Assembly (NCBI RefSeq): GCF_003368295.1
Contig: NC_039270.1
Span: forward strand, 7,567,381 to 7,631,380
DNA: 64,000 nucleotides
Source of the DNA: Carassius auratus
Lineage: Eukaryota; Chordata; Actinopteri; Cypriniformes; Cyprinidae
Reading direction: 5' to 3'
The position numbers and the translations under genes were made by a program. The first letter of the stretch is position 1, and the number at the start of each line of letters is the position of its first letter. The notes below the pieces were generated by a model that saw only the letters and a program-made list of their open reading frames with translations, was not told the origin of the DNA and ran no database searches. This document shows, piece after piece, positions 13,266 through 31,804 of this stretch.

Positions 13266-13787
13266 ATTTGTAGAAAAACATTTATTTCATAATTAATGCC
13301 TTGTTCTGTATGGCCATATTTTTGATACGTGTATCTTAATCCTTCCCAATACTTAAACTAAAAACTACCTTACTAACTATTAATAAGCAGCGAACTGGGA
13401 GTTTATTGAATCTTAGTTAATAGTAAGTATGTGTTTCCTAAAGTCTTATTGGAATTTCCTTGTATGGTTTTTTGCATGGACATTTTGCTAAATATCTCGT
13501 TATGTGTTCCACATGAAGGTGAGTAAATAGCAACAAACATCTAACCATTTAATAAAAATGCAATGCTAAACTCTTTATTTTCCACTGGATTGTTTGTAAA
13601 TTCTTGAATAATAAATGTTAAATTAAAATTTATTACATAAGCCCTTGAGGGCTTGGATGAGAGTCCATTTAAGCTGACATCTGTCAGCCCCTAATCATAT
13701 TTGCCACAGCTGTTTCCCTATATATGTATGAAATATCCTGCATCAGTCATCCATCTGCCAAATAGGACAGGATTTGCTTTGTGTGCA

Positions 13788-13850
13788 AACACACACAAAC
13801 ACACACACACACACACACATATATACAGTATAAGCTGTGTGTGTGCATGT
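13788..13850. repeat. (CA)n / (TG)n microsatellite
   Basis: An alternating CA tract (13789-13819) is followed by ATATATACAG and a short TG tract (about 13836-13844), so CA and TG runs lie close together in opposite senses. Confidence 0.85.
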
Positions 13851-14415
13851 TCGTGCATGCACAAAAATATGTAAGAGCTTCTTCACAGCATCAAAGAATT
13901 TTTTTCTTTTTCTTTTTTCTTTTTTTTCCTGTAAATCATTGTTCAAAAATCTGTAAGTCTTGAAAAATGGGGGAAGTTTCCACTGAGACGCTGGCAAACA
14001 GCCCAGCATCAGATTGAAGAATAATCTGATTGATAATCTGCATTATTGCTATGCTCATGAAAATAAGCTACGGGTTTAGATGGACGAACAAAACCAAGGT
14101 CTCACATGTAATTTGCCCTTTGAAATGATAACAGAGAAACGGATGGGGGGAGGGGAATCATGGGTAGGGAGGGGGACTGTAGGGTTAGTGAGAGCGGAAC
14201 ATAACAGCCTGATAGCATTAGAGATAGACATCAAGTAGTAGAGCAGCTGTCATTTGTGAAAGCTCTGCTCTCGTTCAGTTGGTCTGTCAAGGAGAAGAAA
14301 GTACAGATCAGCAAAACCCAATAATCCTGAAGATACCAATTACAAAGAGTTTGAATGTCTGAAGCAAGGACCTCGAAGCCAGGATTGCTTGTCTCCTCGT
14401 GCCTCCTGGAGCACT

Positions 14416-22124
<7,709 letters not shown>

Positions 22125-24129
22125 AAATTCACACTGCTCCTCTTGAACATGGACAGTTTTTGTGCATTTATATCATATATCATAGGGCTTAAGTCAACAG
22201 AGTATGGACTGAACTAGCAGTGCTGCTTCTGTTCTGACAAAACTCACTGTGTTCTTCTGAACCTTATTCATGTGTTGATAACAGATTTTTAAAGGAAACA
22301 ATGTTGAAAATTCCAGCATATGCTGGTTTAGGTGTGTTTTGAAACATGGCTGCTGATTTGTGCAAATTTTTTTGTTTGTTTGTACAAAATCTTTAATTAG
22401 TAGGCTACTTTAAAAAATGCAGCGAATCAGTATTAAACAGTCACTTTCTCATATGACAAAGCCATTAAATAGAAAATGGTCACAGACAAAAGACACATTG
22501 TTGTTCAAAGTTGGTTTGTTTTGAAAAAGGTTTGCATTTATTTGATCAAAAATACAGTGTTAAGTTTTCATAAAAAAAAAAAGACAAGGTTGTTTAACAA
22601 GGGAGTAGCCGAGGCAAATCATTTTCTGTGATGATCGACGGCATGTCACATACTCTTGAACCCAGGGCATTACCATACATTTTTAAAATGTATTTATGGT
22701 ATTTATTTTAAAATTAATTGCTCCATTTATCAATTCGACAATGAACTTTTCCTTCTTAGTGAATTTTTCAAGGCGTCGTCTACCACAGTCACAGTGAGGT
22801 AAGGACGCCATCTTCTGGACCAACGTCTCAGTGCCTCTGGCAGAAAAAGACCCCTGTAAAACACGCTCCAGTGCCACATTTATTACAGACTGATGTCAGC
22901 ACAAACCGTCTTGTAGGTGCACTTGTTGTATGTATCTCTTATCCCTTGGTGTAAGCGTAGGTTTCTGGATTAGTTCTGCCTTTGGTGGAAGGGGATTTCT
23001 AAGGTTTTACTGTATGTGAGATTCAAGCATATATCGCTTCTTTACTCTATCATAACAATTATCTAACCCTCTTATTAAGAGCCTACACACATAAGCCGCG
23101 TCCCAAATGACGCACATACACTATGCACTCATACTTATGCACTATATACTCAACCATATATGGTTACTTTGTCATTCATAATCGAAGTAGCCCTCCCCCT
23201 CTAGTTACGTAATTAAAGCTGGTTATTTAAGTGCATCATCCGGGTATTTAAAGTGCACTTTTTCATGTTTACATTTTCAGTGTGAACGCACTACACGCAC
23301 TATTCATACTAAAAGACTTAATAGAAGCGATTTGGGACGCATCTATAGATTTATAAGCATTCTCATTAAGGGTCAGTGCGCCCGAAGAGTTTGAAAGATC
23401 TGGCAGATCAAAGTTAGAGTACACCATTACTAAAATGCTTCAGTCAAAAATAAAACAAATCTGCCTAATCTCACTATTCCCAAATTGTATATATGTAGCT
23501 CGCTGTGTTAACAGATGGTCTGAACTGTACATTACAGAAAGATATTAGATAACAGCATTGATTGAGCATCTTATTTTTATAGCAGTCTAATAATATGAAA
23601 CTTATGGTTTTGTGAGTATATTAATATACCCTATATTATCTGCCACTTGCAGCTTCTGATTCCTATGTTTCTGTTTCTGTTTCAAGATCTGAGCTCAGGG
23701 GACCTGATTTACATAAAGCTAAAAATATGAGGCACACGGTGCAGGTGTATCCTGAGCGAGAGTCATGCGTTCTGCATGAAAGAAAATGCAAACTAATGTC
23801 ATGCCAAAGATTTTTAATTGCAGAACCAAAACCAAACATTTAAGTACATAATCATTGTCAGATATGAAGTACTAAAGTCACACAGTTCACATAACATGAA
23901 CAGAAATAAAGACAAAACATCTGACATTTTCACTCAGACAAGTTTTCAACACTATGAAACTGGGATACTTTCGATATTCCACTCTAGACATTTTACTAAC
24001 TATAAGTAACTTTGCAACATGTCAAATAATTCTCATTATTTTGCAACTACATGTCTATTAACTCTCTGAGTAAACTGTTAGGGTAAGTTTAGGGGTTAAT
24101 GTTAGGGGTAGGTTTAGGGTTAGTATAAG
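22125..24129. other. gsg1l2 3' flank and intergenic AT-rich DNA before the Ig cluster
   Basis: The gsg1l2 3' UTR must begin here. No clear polyadenylation signal stands out. No coding similarity or structured repeat is supported. Confidence 0.5.
24062..24125. repeat. TTAGGG-like degenerate minisatellite at the broken end of the Ig constant pseudogene
   Basis: Runs such as GTTAGGGTAAGTTTAGGGG and GGTAGGTTTAGGGTTAG occupy the stretch where the second half of the constant domain would be expected. It is irregular and interstitial, not a telomere. Confidence 0.6.
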
Positions 24130-24287
24130 TCGACAATAAGAAAGTGTTAGGTGTAACTGTTTCTCAGTGGGACTGCTCCAAACTCCATCTGTAACGGAGC
24201 GACCGTTGACTGACCAGGAGACGTGCACCAGAGCTACTGAAATATCCTCAGCCAGACACACGAGAGTAGCTTTACTCTCCTTCAGAT
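24126..24287 (-). pseudogene. Immunoglobulin light-chain constant-domain fragment (pseudogene)
   Basis: Minus strand reads LKESKATLVCLAEDISVALV and then HVSWSVNGRSVTDGVWSS, the first half of an Ig constant domain: the first intrachain cysteine in LVCL, the central tryptophan in VSW, and VTDGV. It is a more usual light-chain version of the intact C exon at 28071-28393 (LTLVCLINHMSGAF, VRWLVNGNSVTEGV). After SSPTEKQLHLTLSY similarity stops and TTAGGG-like repeats follow, so the second cysteine and the terminal cysteine that binds the heavy chain are missing. No proper acceptor is seen at its 5' side. Confidence 0.8.
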
Positions 24288-24702
24288 ATAATCAATATAA
24301 TATGATATATTTATCACCTGGTATGTGAAAGGATCATTTAAAGGAGAAATGAAAATTATATTATATAGATTTATACTGAGCATATTCTTATTTTATCACT
24401 AACCAGAAAATGACAAGTAGGCCTATATTAACAAAGAAAAGGAACATTATACCTATATATGATGGTGTGTAAATAATAAGCCTTTAAAAACATCTACACA
24501 CACTTCAGAATGATTCCCATCAAGTACAATTTTGGAATGTTATTTTGAAGATTCATTTTAAATGTATACAGCATATATATATTAACACAGAATCTCAAAA
24601 GTTGAGTAAAAATATAATTTGTATTGACTGTCCAAAAATAATACATAAAACAGATACTAATAAATCATATATGAACAAAAATCAAGATTTCAGTTTACTT
24701 AC

Positions 24703-24736
24703 CGATCACATTGTGTTTTGTTTCTTGGCTGAAAAC
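24703..24736 (-). pseudogene. Decayed light-chain J segment
   Basis: The minus strand encodes VFSQETKHNVI followed by a good donor GTAAGT (24702-24697). It has the same 34-base length as the intact J at 30704-30737 (VFGQGTKLIVN), but both glycines of the FGxG motif are replaced. A perfect heptamer CACAGTG lies next to it at 24737-24743, then 23 bases, then GTTTTTGCT, which does not match the nonamer. Splicing looks possible but recombination and folding do not. Confidence 0.8.
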
Positions 24737-25268
24737 CACAGTGAATGTTTAGAACTGTATTGGACTGTTTTTGCTTGTAAACGGCATATTTGTCACCTGA
24801 TTCAGGCAAGATGACTTTTTCACTGGAGAACACAATAGAGGACTCGTATTTTAGCCATAAGCAAAGGTTTGAAGTTAAAAATGTCTTAATAAAGGATCTG
24901 TTTCTTACAAACATGCAGATTTTGCTTAATTATTGTGATGTGCTTATCAGCTGTTTGGACTCTCATTCTGACGGCACCCATTCACTGCAGAGGATCCATT
25001 GATTAGCAAGTGATGCAATGCTACATTTCTCCAAATCTGTTCTGATGAAGAAACAAACTCATCCACATCTTAGATGGCCTGAGGGCAGTAATAGTCATAA
25101 AATATATAGTATATATTCAGGAAGTTTTCATTTTGGGCAAATCAGCAATAAAACACAAATAAATTCAAATCAAATATGGAATCCAGTTTTTAATGCTGAA
25201 AGAATATTCAGATTTTTCCAGAATATGAGACTGGGAGTGATTGGCTGTCTGAGAGGCTCCTCCCACAA

Positions 25269-25310
25269 ACCGCTCTTAAATAACCTCTGTCTCTCTCTCT
25301 CTCTCTCTCT
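25269..25310 (+). promoter_or_regulatory. Candidate promoter of the plus-strand V segment with a CT repeat
   Basis: A TATA-like CTTAAATAACC at about 25274-25284 lies about 80 bases upstream of the leader ATG and is followed by (CT)n (25287-25310). I find no good octamer ATTTGCAT nearby. Confidence 0.35.
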
Positions 25311-25358
25311 GTACAGTACTTCATAAAACACTGAGGGTAGATACTCACAGAGAGAAAC

Positions 25359-25794
25359 ATGCTGATAAAACTCTGCCTTCTCATCACTGCTTGCACATGT
25401 GTACAAGATTCTTCTAAAGCATGCTTGTGTTTCAGCTCTCTTTCATAGTTTCTGTCTTTTTCAGGTGTCAGTGGTGTAATAGTGGTGACTCAGAATCCTC
25501 CAGTCCTCACTCTGAGTAAAGGACAGACGGCCACGCTGGAGTGTAATCTGGACACCGTCACAGATAGTGCTGCTCGATGGTACAAACAGATTCATGGAGG
25601 AGTTCCACAGTTTGTCTTATATTTCTACCATCCAAACAGTTCTCCTACATATGGATCTGGCTACTCCTCTCCTAAATTCAACTCAAATCACAAAACTAAA
25701 TCAGATTACAGTCTGATCATCAGTAATGTGGATGTGACTGATTCTGCAGTGTATTACTGTCAGACATGGGATAACACCGCTAAAGAGAACGTAT
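25359..25794 (+). CDS. Immunoglobulin light-chain V segment, germline, plus strand
   Basis: The leader exon 25359-25398 encodes MLIKLCLLITACTC-like signal sequence. After a short intron, exon 25465-25794 (acceptor TTTTTCAG) encodes VSGVIVVTQNPPVLTLSKGQ and a V domain with the first cysteine in TATLECN, the core tryptophan in ARWYKQIHGGVPQF, and DVTDSAVYYC. It ends CQTWDNTAKENV at the recombination heptamer. The frame is open throughout. It lies 3' of the intact C exon and in the opposite orientation to C and J, so joining to the J at 30.7 kb would go by inversion, turning J and C into the V orientation. The V domain resembles the minus-strand V at 31.35-31.68 kb, including IISNVDVTDSAVYYC. 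Confidence 0.9.
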
Positions 25795-25822
25795 CACAGT
25801 GATTCACAGCATGACAAAAACC
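25795..25822 (+). other. 12-bp-spacer recombination signal sequence of the plus-strand V
   Basis: Heptamer CACAGTG (25795-25801), 12-base spacer ATTCACAGCATG, nonamer ACAAAAACC (25814-25822). Heptamer and nonamer match the consensus essentially perfectly. Confidence 0.96.
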
Positions 25823-25909
25823 TCCTCACTGCTCACATTCACTTCTGCTTTCTGCCTGCAGATTTGGTCACATTAGATATTGTATGTTATATGAATAATC
25901 AAACATTGA

Positions 25910-26290
25910 CAGAAAGCTGATCCGAACAGCAGGTGTTTCCTGTGTGTCAGGACTGAAGAAAATCTCCACAGATCACTGTCTCTGACAGAAGATAATCTTC
26001 AACATTTCGGTTCTAAGACTATTCAAAAGACACATAAAAAAAAAACTCAAATTAATACCATTAATATATGAATCATTTCAAAATAACATCTGTCCTGTGG
26101 AATTAGCTAACGACTTTGAGTTTCATGTTTCTAGAATTCAATAGAACGTTTTATTGATTATTATTATAATAATATTTAATTGATTTCTATTTATTAATAA
26201 ATGAAATAATATAATTAAAATTGTTTGTTATTCTAATTGCAAACATGTTTTTTTTTTAATAGAACTTTAAAATAGACATAAACTGATGCT
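25910..26290. repeat. Copy 1 of a direct repeat inside the Ig cluster
   Basis: It shares long blocks with 27421-27800: GCAGGTGTTTCCTGTGTGTC, GAAGAAAATCTCCACAGATC, and later a CATCTGTCCTGTG and TTTTATTGAT block in the same order. The repeat marks a duplicated cluster unit. Confidence 0.8.
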
Positions 26291-26539
26291 AAAATAATAC
26301 AGATGTAGAGTCAATTTATCCATCCATCAAAACATGAATTTGAATCATTTTCCCCTTTTATGTATGCATGTATAATAATAATTTAATTTTCATTTCAATA
26401 TTCATTTATTCATTGTTTTATTCTTCATACATGTTTTCAATTATAATCATTTATTAATTATTTTAATATTCAATGTAATCATATGATCATAATAATCATT
26501 ATAGCCATTTATCATTGATTCATTAATTGACAACCCAAC

Positions 26540-27060
26540 AAGTGCACTCCCCATAATGTATTTAAAGTGCTGTATTTTAGTGCACTAACTTCTACCCTCT
26601 CTTTTTCCTGTCTCATTGTCAGATTGTTTGATGTCACCTATGAGTATCGACCATTGGTGTCTGCACTTAGTTTTGTCCTGTCCTGTCCTGTCCAGTCTTA
26701 TTGAATCGGGGTTTGGTTAGTAGTTCTCTACCACTGTTGGAATTACTCTGTGCTCACCATTTGCACCCACAGAACCTTACCTGCTGAAAGCTGCTTCGGC
26801 ATCCCCGCTCTGCGAGCACCGACCGTCGGCTCCTTCATGAATGCAGAGAGCCTCCGCCTTACCAGTCTGCTGGTCCACCCTGCCACAGAGGTCGTCTCAG
26901 TTTATTTGTGCTACCCAGCCTACGGGTCATCCTCTGTTTGTCTATTTCTACATCGTTTTTGTCTGTGGCCAGACTTTGTTTCATTAAAAGACAGTTATCA
27001 TTGCACTCGCATTTGAGTCCTCTCTCTATCCATTATCATCACACTTTCATTCACTAGTAC
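26540..27060 (+). mobile_element. Possible LTR-like insertion between the two repeat copies
   Basis: The composition changes here: less AT-rich, a CCTGT repeat (TTTGTCCTGTCCTGTCCTGT near 26671), a CATTAAAAGACAG block and a pyrimidine-rich end, ending near CATTATCATCACA. It resembles an LTR (TG start near 26632, CA end near 27050), but I see no clear target duplication. The open frame 26750-27016 has no recognisable product. Confidence 0.3.
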
Positions 27061-27420
27061 ACTCAAGTAGTGAAGATTTAAGAGACTGAAGAGAATGAAG
27101 AGGGAGGAGCCTCTCAGTGACATCATCGTCGTTCATCATCGTATACATCATCAACAATCATCACTGAATGATTGACAGACCGTGTATTTACATTAATACA
27201 TTTATTAAAATACTAAATGTTGTTGTTTTTAATTGTGAGTCTGGACTTTGTCTTTTAGAGGACAGGATCTTCTGGAACCTGTTTGAAAGTCTTTTTCTTT
27301 CATTTATTTAGTCCTCATGTTCATGTATAACTGACATCTCTCTGATCATTTGTAGTTATGTTCTTGTCTTGTTTGAACATCAAGTGAATCGATAAAAAGA
27401 TCTGAGAGAAACCGATCATT

Positions 27421-27800
27421 TACAAAGAGCTGATTATGAGAGCAGGTGTTTCCTGTGTGTCAGGACTGAACTTCCTGTTCTGAAGAAAATCTCCACAGAT
27501 CACTGCATCTGATACAAGACAAACTTCAGCACTTGTGTTTTAGATCTATTCAGAGGACGCATGAAAATATCTTTAAAGAATAGCATTGTTAAGTGATCAT
27601 TTCAAATTAGCATCTGTCCTGTGAAATCTACAAATGACTTTGACTTTCACTAGTTTCTAGTGTTCAGTGGATTGTTTTATTGATAGTTATTATTTTTTCA
27701 TATTTAATTCGTTGCTATATTTAAACATATATATATTTGATTAAAATATTTAATTACAAACATGGTTTATTTTAATAGTGCTGCATAATAGATAAATATT
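27421..27800. repeat. Copy 2 of the direct repeat inside the Ig cluster
   Basis: See 25910-26290: the same ordered blocks recur about 1.5 kb further on. In copy 2 an extra TTCCTGTTCTGAAG stretch is present. The copies are diverged, so the duplication is not recent. Confidence 0.8.
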
Positions 27801-28070
27801 ATGATAAATAAACTGATGCTAAAATAATAAACTAAAATATATTTCTGTGTAATCACTGGACACAAAATAATAAGAAAAGTGTTTGATTAACATGCAGTTT
27901 ATTAGACTTTATAAAGCACAATAATGAACATTTAAATGAAAAATAAATTTAATTCAGAAAATGAAGCAACTAATACTTTTTATTTTGTACTAGTATCTAT
28001 CCATGTTTTCTTCTACTCTACACAAGCAAACTGAATGACTCTGACATAAATCAAGAGGACATCACACAGT

Positions 28071-28393
28071 TCAGTCGCTGCAGTCAGATTTCTTGATGCT
28101 TTTGCTGGTGGTTTTTGAGGCAGCAGTCGCTTCACATGTTAGCGGTGTGTCTTTGTCCCACTCTGTGCTCTCGATGCTTAAATAACTGCTGATCTTGAAC
28201 TTCTTATCAGGCTGCTGTTCAGCAGATCCAGTGAAGACGCCTTCAGTAACTGAGTTCCCGTTCACAAGCCAGCGCACATCAGCAAAAGCCCCAGACATGT
28301 GATTGATCAGACACACCAGAGTGAGTTTACTGGAGCTCAGCTCTTCTCTGGACGGACGGAGGATGTTCAGCACAGGAGCAGCAGCAGCAGCAT
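28071..28393 (-). CDS. Immunoglobulin light-chain constant domain exon (C)
   Basis: The minus-strand exon begins after acceptor TGTTCAG and, with the one base left by J, reads DAAAAAPVLNILRPSREELS. It has LTLVCLINHMSGAF (first cysteine), VRWLVNGNSVTEGV (core tryptophan), SSYLSIESTEWDKD and LTCEATAASK (second cysteine), and ends SIKKSDCSD then TGA. The cysteine third from the end is the usual interchain link to the heavy chain, which marks it as a light chain rather than a T-cell receptor. A polyadenylation signal AATAAA on the minus strand lies at about 27984-27979. The splice phase matches the J at 30704-30737. The kappa-type 12/23 signals suggest a kappa-like teleost light-chain class, but I cannot name the isotype. 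Confidence 0.93.
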
Positions 28394-28937
28394 CTGAACA
28401 CAAATCACCATCAACATCTGAAGACAGACCTTTATCTGCCAGACAACTCAGATATTACAGTCTGACAGCACTTCACACTCTCCACATCTCTAATATTTCA
28501 GCATATAAACAATTACTCCTTTTAATCAATTAATATCATGAGAGTTGCATGGTCAATAATTATAACAGAACTAACGAAGCAGAGTTTTAGGTTTATTACA
28601 GCATGTCATACTGCAGGTCAGTTTCTCATGTGCTGTTTCACAAATAATGTACATAAATGACTTAAATTAAACACAAAGCTAAAGCTCCTCAAATCTGAAA
28701 TATTACTCCTAATAGCTGAATATAAGACACAACTAATATATAAAACAGATCAAAGTTAAAGTTGAAGTGAAAGACTGCTGGAGGCTCTGAATAAAACTGT
28801 CTGAGACTCAATTCACACATTTAACTGTAAATAAATACAAAGGTTAATTAAAAATATTGAGTTTCTGTATCTACACTGAGTAAATTATATGTAAAACAGT
28901 AATAAATAAATGTAATAACAGTGAAAAGATGACTTAC

Positions 28938-30695
28938 CAGTGTTAATTTCGTTGACTAAATATTTTCGTCATTATTTTCGTCACGAATATATTTTTGCCG
29001 ACGAAAACGAAACGAAAACTAAAATAGAAGGCACTGATGGAGACTAAAACTATGACTAAATTGATTGACATTATCGTCAACGAATAAAGGACGAGACGAA
29101 AATAGACTGTGACGAAAATCAAATCAGCAGACGGGAGAGATGCGAGGAATGAGCAAAAGAACCGGCAAAACAGAACAGACTGCATGAGAGAAGAGAACCA
29201 ATCAGAGCCTGACTTATTGAGACGTGAAGCGAAGGTTTTCAGTTGTTATGAGCTCCCGGGAAGACGGCATTCGAAGAGGTGATAGGGACATTAAGCAACA
29301 GCCTCTGGTGGAACGGCAACGCCATTCTGGCGTTGTATTGCGCCTGCGCGAATTTAACTGCTACTCTGTGACGTTCTAATTTAACGGTCTACTACGGGAG
29401 AACAGCTGATTTGCCGGAGTCGCTACAACGTGAGAGGTTAGGTAAATAAATGTTATGTTTTTAGACTTATTTACATTATACAATATTAAAAACTCCAAAA
29501 CGCCAAAAGCAATCCTTCTCTTGCTTTTTTAAATTATATATTTTTTTGGATCTCAATAAATGAATTAATGCTGCGTTGCGCTGTTCTGTTTTACCGTTGC
29601 TTAGTGACTTTTACCTTCTTGGCTACAGCGGTGTGACGGCAAACTTCCGGTCGCTGTAGCCGTTCCATTTGCAGCTGTTGCTTAAAGTCCCTACTGTCTA
29701 AAAGAGCGACAAAATGTCCACAGCTCACTTCACGTTTGACGACGAACAAAACAAAACAAAGTGTAAAGCACGCAGAGCGCTCATTCGTGGCAAGAACACA
29801 ACCAATTTGAAAAGACATTTACAGACGAATTTTACAACGATGTTCTTTTGTTTATTGAGCTAAGCAAAATTGGAATAGTGCAGTGCGTAGATGTTGTAGC
29901 ATTAAATATTATGAACTGAAAAGTACTGTAAAATAGCCCCTTCTTCAAGTTAGATGAGAGCACAATACTAATACGTAATATCATGATAAATACATTTGAT
30001 TAATACTAATGTTTAGTATATTTTATAATGTTCTACTTGTTGACAATATCACAAATGTTTCACAAATGTTTCTATATTAGTCATGTGAAACATGAATGTT
30101 CACATCCTATCATTATACATACAAATCTAGCAATATTGTAGTATTTAAAACATACAATATTGCTAGACAAATGAATACCTTATAAAATCTTGTTACTTTT
30201 TTTATCCACCTAGCTGCCAACTTATTAAATATTTTTAACTTTAAATGTATGCACTTATTGTTCAGCTCAGCTGTAAGCTTTAAGGTCCTGGACCTAACTT
30301 TATTTTTCTTTTATTGATGGTCAATTGGCAGCTAGTTATTGTTTACATTATCATGACAGTGTTTGTTGCTGCATAAAAGCTTTTGAATCGAAATAAAGAC
30401 ACAGTTGTGTTGAAATAAAGTTGAATTTGTGTTTTATATATTTTGTTTAAGTTTGTTTCCTATACCAGCTGTAAAAAATTGTCTAGTAAATCTGTTATTG
30501 ATTTTAGTCTTATTTTAGTCGACTAAAATACCAAGCAATTTTAGTCGACTAAAATACCAAGCAATTTTAGTCGACTAAAATAAGACTAAAATTAAAACAA
30601 ATCAGATGACTAAAACTTGACTAAAACTAAAAAGAATTATAGTCAAAAGACTAAGACTAAAACTAAATTAAAATTTTGTGTCAAAATTAACACTG
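28938..30695 (+). mobile_element. hAT transposon relic inserted at the J splice donor, with 8-bp target duplication
   Basis: The element starts CAGTGTTAATTTCGTTGAC and ends with the inverse TCAAAATTAACACTG. TGACTTAC stands immediately on each side (28930-28937 and 30696-30703), an exact 8-bp duplication as for hAT elements. A plus-strand frame from 29714 (MSTAHFTFDDEQNKTK) continues with ALIRGKNTTNLKRHLQT, a BED zinc-finger remnant typical of hAT transposases; one of its cysteines is lost. No full transposase remains. Subterminal TCGACTAAAA-type repeats fill both ends, including three tandem 27-base units at about 30512-30590. Confidence 0.9.
30512..30590. repeat. Three tandem units with a TTTTAGTCGACTAAAA palindrome inside the hAT element
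   Basis: The block ATTTTAGTCGACTAAAATA followed by CCAAGCA is repeated twice and followed by a third palindrome. Tandem subterminal motifs in hAT elements are usually transposase-binding sites. Confidence 0.8.
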
Positions 30696-30703
30696 TGACT
30701 TAC

Positions 30704-30737
30704 CATTCACAATGAGTTTTGTTCCTTGTCCGAATAC
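30704..30737 (-). CDS. Immunoglobulin light-chain J segment
   Basis: The minus strand encodes VFGQGTKLIVN plus one base, then the donor GTAAGTCA at 30703-30696. FGQGTK is the canonical FGxG bulge of light-chain J segments. The spare base joins the first two bases of the C exon to give an aspartate codon, so J and C splice in frame. With the hAT element removed, the J-C intron would be about 540 bases. Confidence 0.93.
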
Positions 30738-30776
30738 CACAGTGATACATTTCATATGTTCAGTCGAACAAAAACC
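30738..30776 (-). other. 23-bp-spacer recombination signal sequence of J
   Basis: Heptamer CACAGTG (30738-30744) directly beside the J, 23-base spacer, nonamer ACAAAAACC (30768-30776), on the side away from C. J-23 with V-12 obeys the 12/23 rule and is the kappa-like arrangement. Confidence 0.96.
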
Positions 30777-31322
30777 TCCTCAGTCTGTGAAGAGACACAA
30801 ACAGAAGTGAAACACTCGCTCGAGCTCAGCTGACTGTGTGCTTTACACGTTTATTGATGGAGAAATGATTCAGATTTAAACACAATCACTCTGTTTCAGT
30901 CTTCATGTTAGTTGTGTTTGACTGCTGTGTATTAAAGTGCTTTGAAACACAGTCTCGTATGTGTCTGTTGTTATCTGCAGGTGTCAGTGACTGTGGAGTC
31001 AATCACAGTGAATGAAGCACATAAAGTCTCTCTGAACATGAACACATGGATCTACTGATGACGGACACTAAAGGAAACACTCATTACAAACACACAGGAC
31101 TTTCTGTCTTCTGAGGAGCTCTTTTACATTTAACAATAGAATAAAGTTATCAGTGACTGTCCAGCTAAAAGGACAAAAAAAAAAAAAAAAACTTAAGAGA
31201 TGAGTTAAATAACAGGACAAATTAGTATCTGTGATTAGTTTGTAATTCCTCATGAATCTGAGATGTGAAGTAGTGCTCTTTTCATGTTGTCTAGAAGCAG
31301 AAGTGAATGTGAGCAGTGAGGA

Positions 31323-31350
31323 GGTTTTTGTCATGCTGTGAATCACTGTG
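31323..31350 (-). other. 12-bp-spacer recombination signal sequence of the minus-strand V
   Basis: Read on the minus strand: CACAGTG (31350-31344), a 12-base spacer ATTCACAGCATG identical to that of the plus-strand V, then ACAAAAACC (31331-31323). Confidence 0.96.
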
Positions 31351-31804
31351 ATACCTCCTCTTTAACAGAGCTGTCCCATGTGTTACAGTAATACACTGCA
31401 GAATCAGTCACATCCACATTACTGATGATCAGCTGATAGTCAATATTTGACGTAGCTTTAGATGTGAAGCGGCTGGAGGAAAAACCATCTCCATATTCAT
31501 CAGGGGAGCTGCTAGAGTGACGGTATCTCAGCACATACTGAGGAACTGTGTTTGGTATCTGTTTATACCAGTAGACAAAATCTTCATCCTTTTTAATGTT
31601 ACAGTACATAGTCACAGATCTGCCTTTTTCTTCTGTCAGTATCAGAGGTTTCTGTGTGATCAGCTTCACACATCTGACAGCTGTAGAATTAATACAATTA
31701 ATTTAATCAACATTGACATCCCCGAGAGAAGAACATGTTTAAAGTGACAAGTGTAACTTACATGACAGAAGAGAGAGAATAAGACAGTAGCATATGATCA
31801 GCAT
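31351..31804 (-). CDS. Immunoglobulin light-chain V segment, germline, minus strand
   Basis: The leader exon 31762-31804 encodes MLIICYCLILSLLS with donor GTAAGT. Exon 31351-31680 (acceptor CTACAG) gives VRCVKLITQKPLILTEEKG, the first cysteine in VTMYCN, the core tryptophan in FVYWYKQIPNTVPQYV, and ISNVDVTDSAVYYC, ending CNTWDSSVKEE before the heptamer. All frames are open. It is in the same orientation as J and C, so it joins to J by deletion of about 600 bases. A TATATA box (about 31871-31877) lies upstream. About 60 bases of its 3' flank are shared with the plus-strand V. Confidence 0.93.

Larger units (their letters stand above)
8601..14415. other. Intergenic region between rcvrn and gsg1l2 (head-to-head)
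   Basis: I see no conserved coding sequence. The stretch holds a palindromic hAT-like MITE (9380-9530), a decayed Tc1-like element (12025-13265), a dispersed repeat piece near 13340-13440, a CA-repeat with flanking TG tract around 13788-13850, and AT-rich DNA. Any regulatory elements of the two divergent genes would lie here. Confidence 0.55.

Noticed and set aside
24062..24125. TTAGGG-like run as a telomere relic
   Set aside because: It is short, irregular and mixed with TTAGGGGT variants; similar short runs occur near 32685 and 33865 in dispersed repeats.
26750..27016. 88-residue open frame as a gene
   Set aside because: It lies in a probable LTR-like insertion and has no recognisable motif.
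25359..31804. T-cell receptor gamma locus instead of Ig light chain
   Set aside because: The C exon is a single domain ending in cysteine plus two residues, with no connecting or transmembrane exon.
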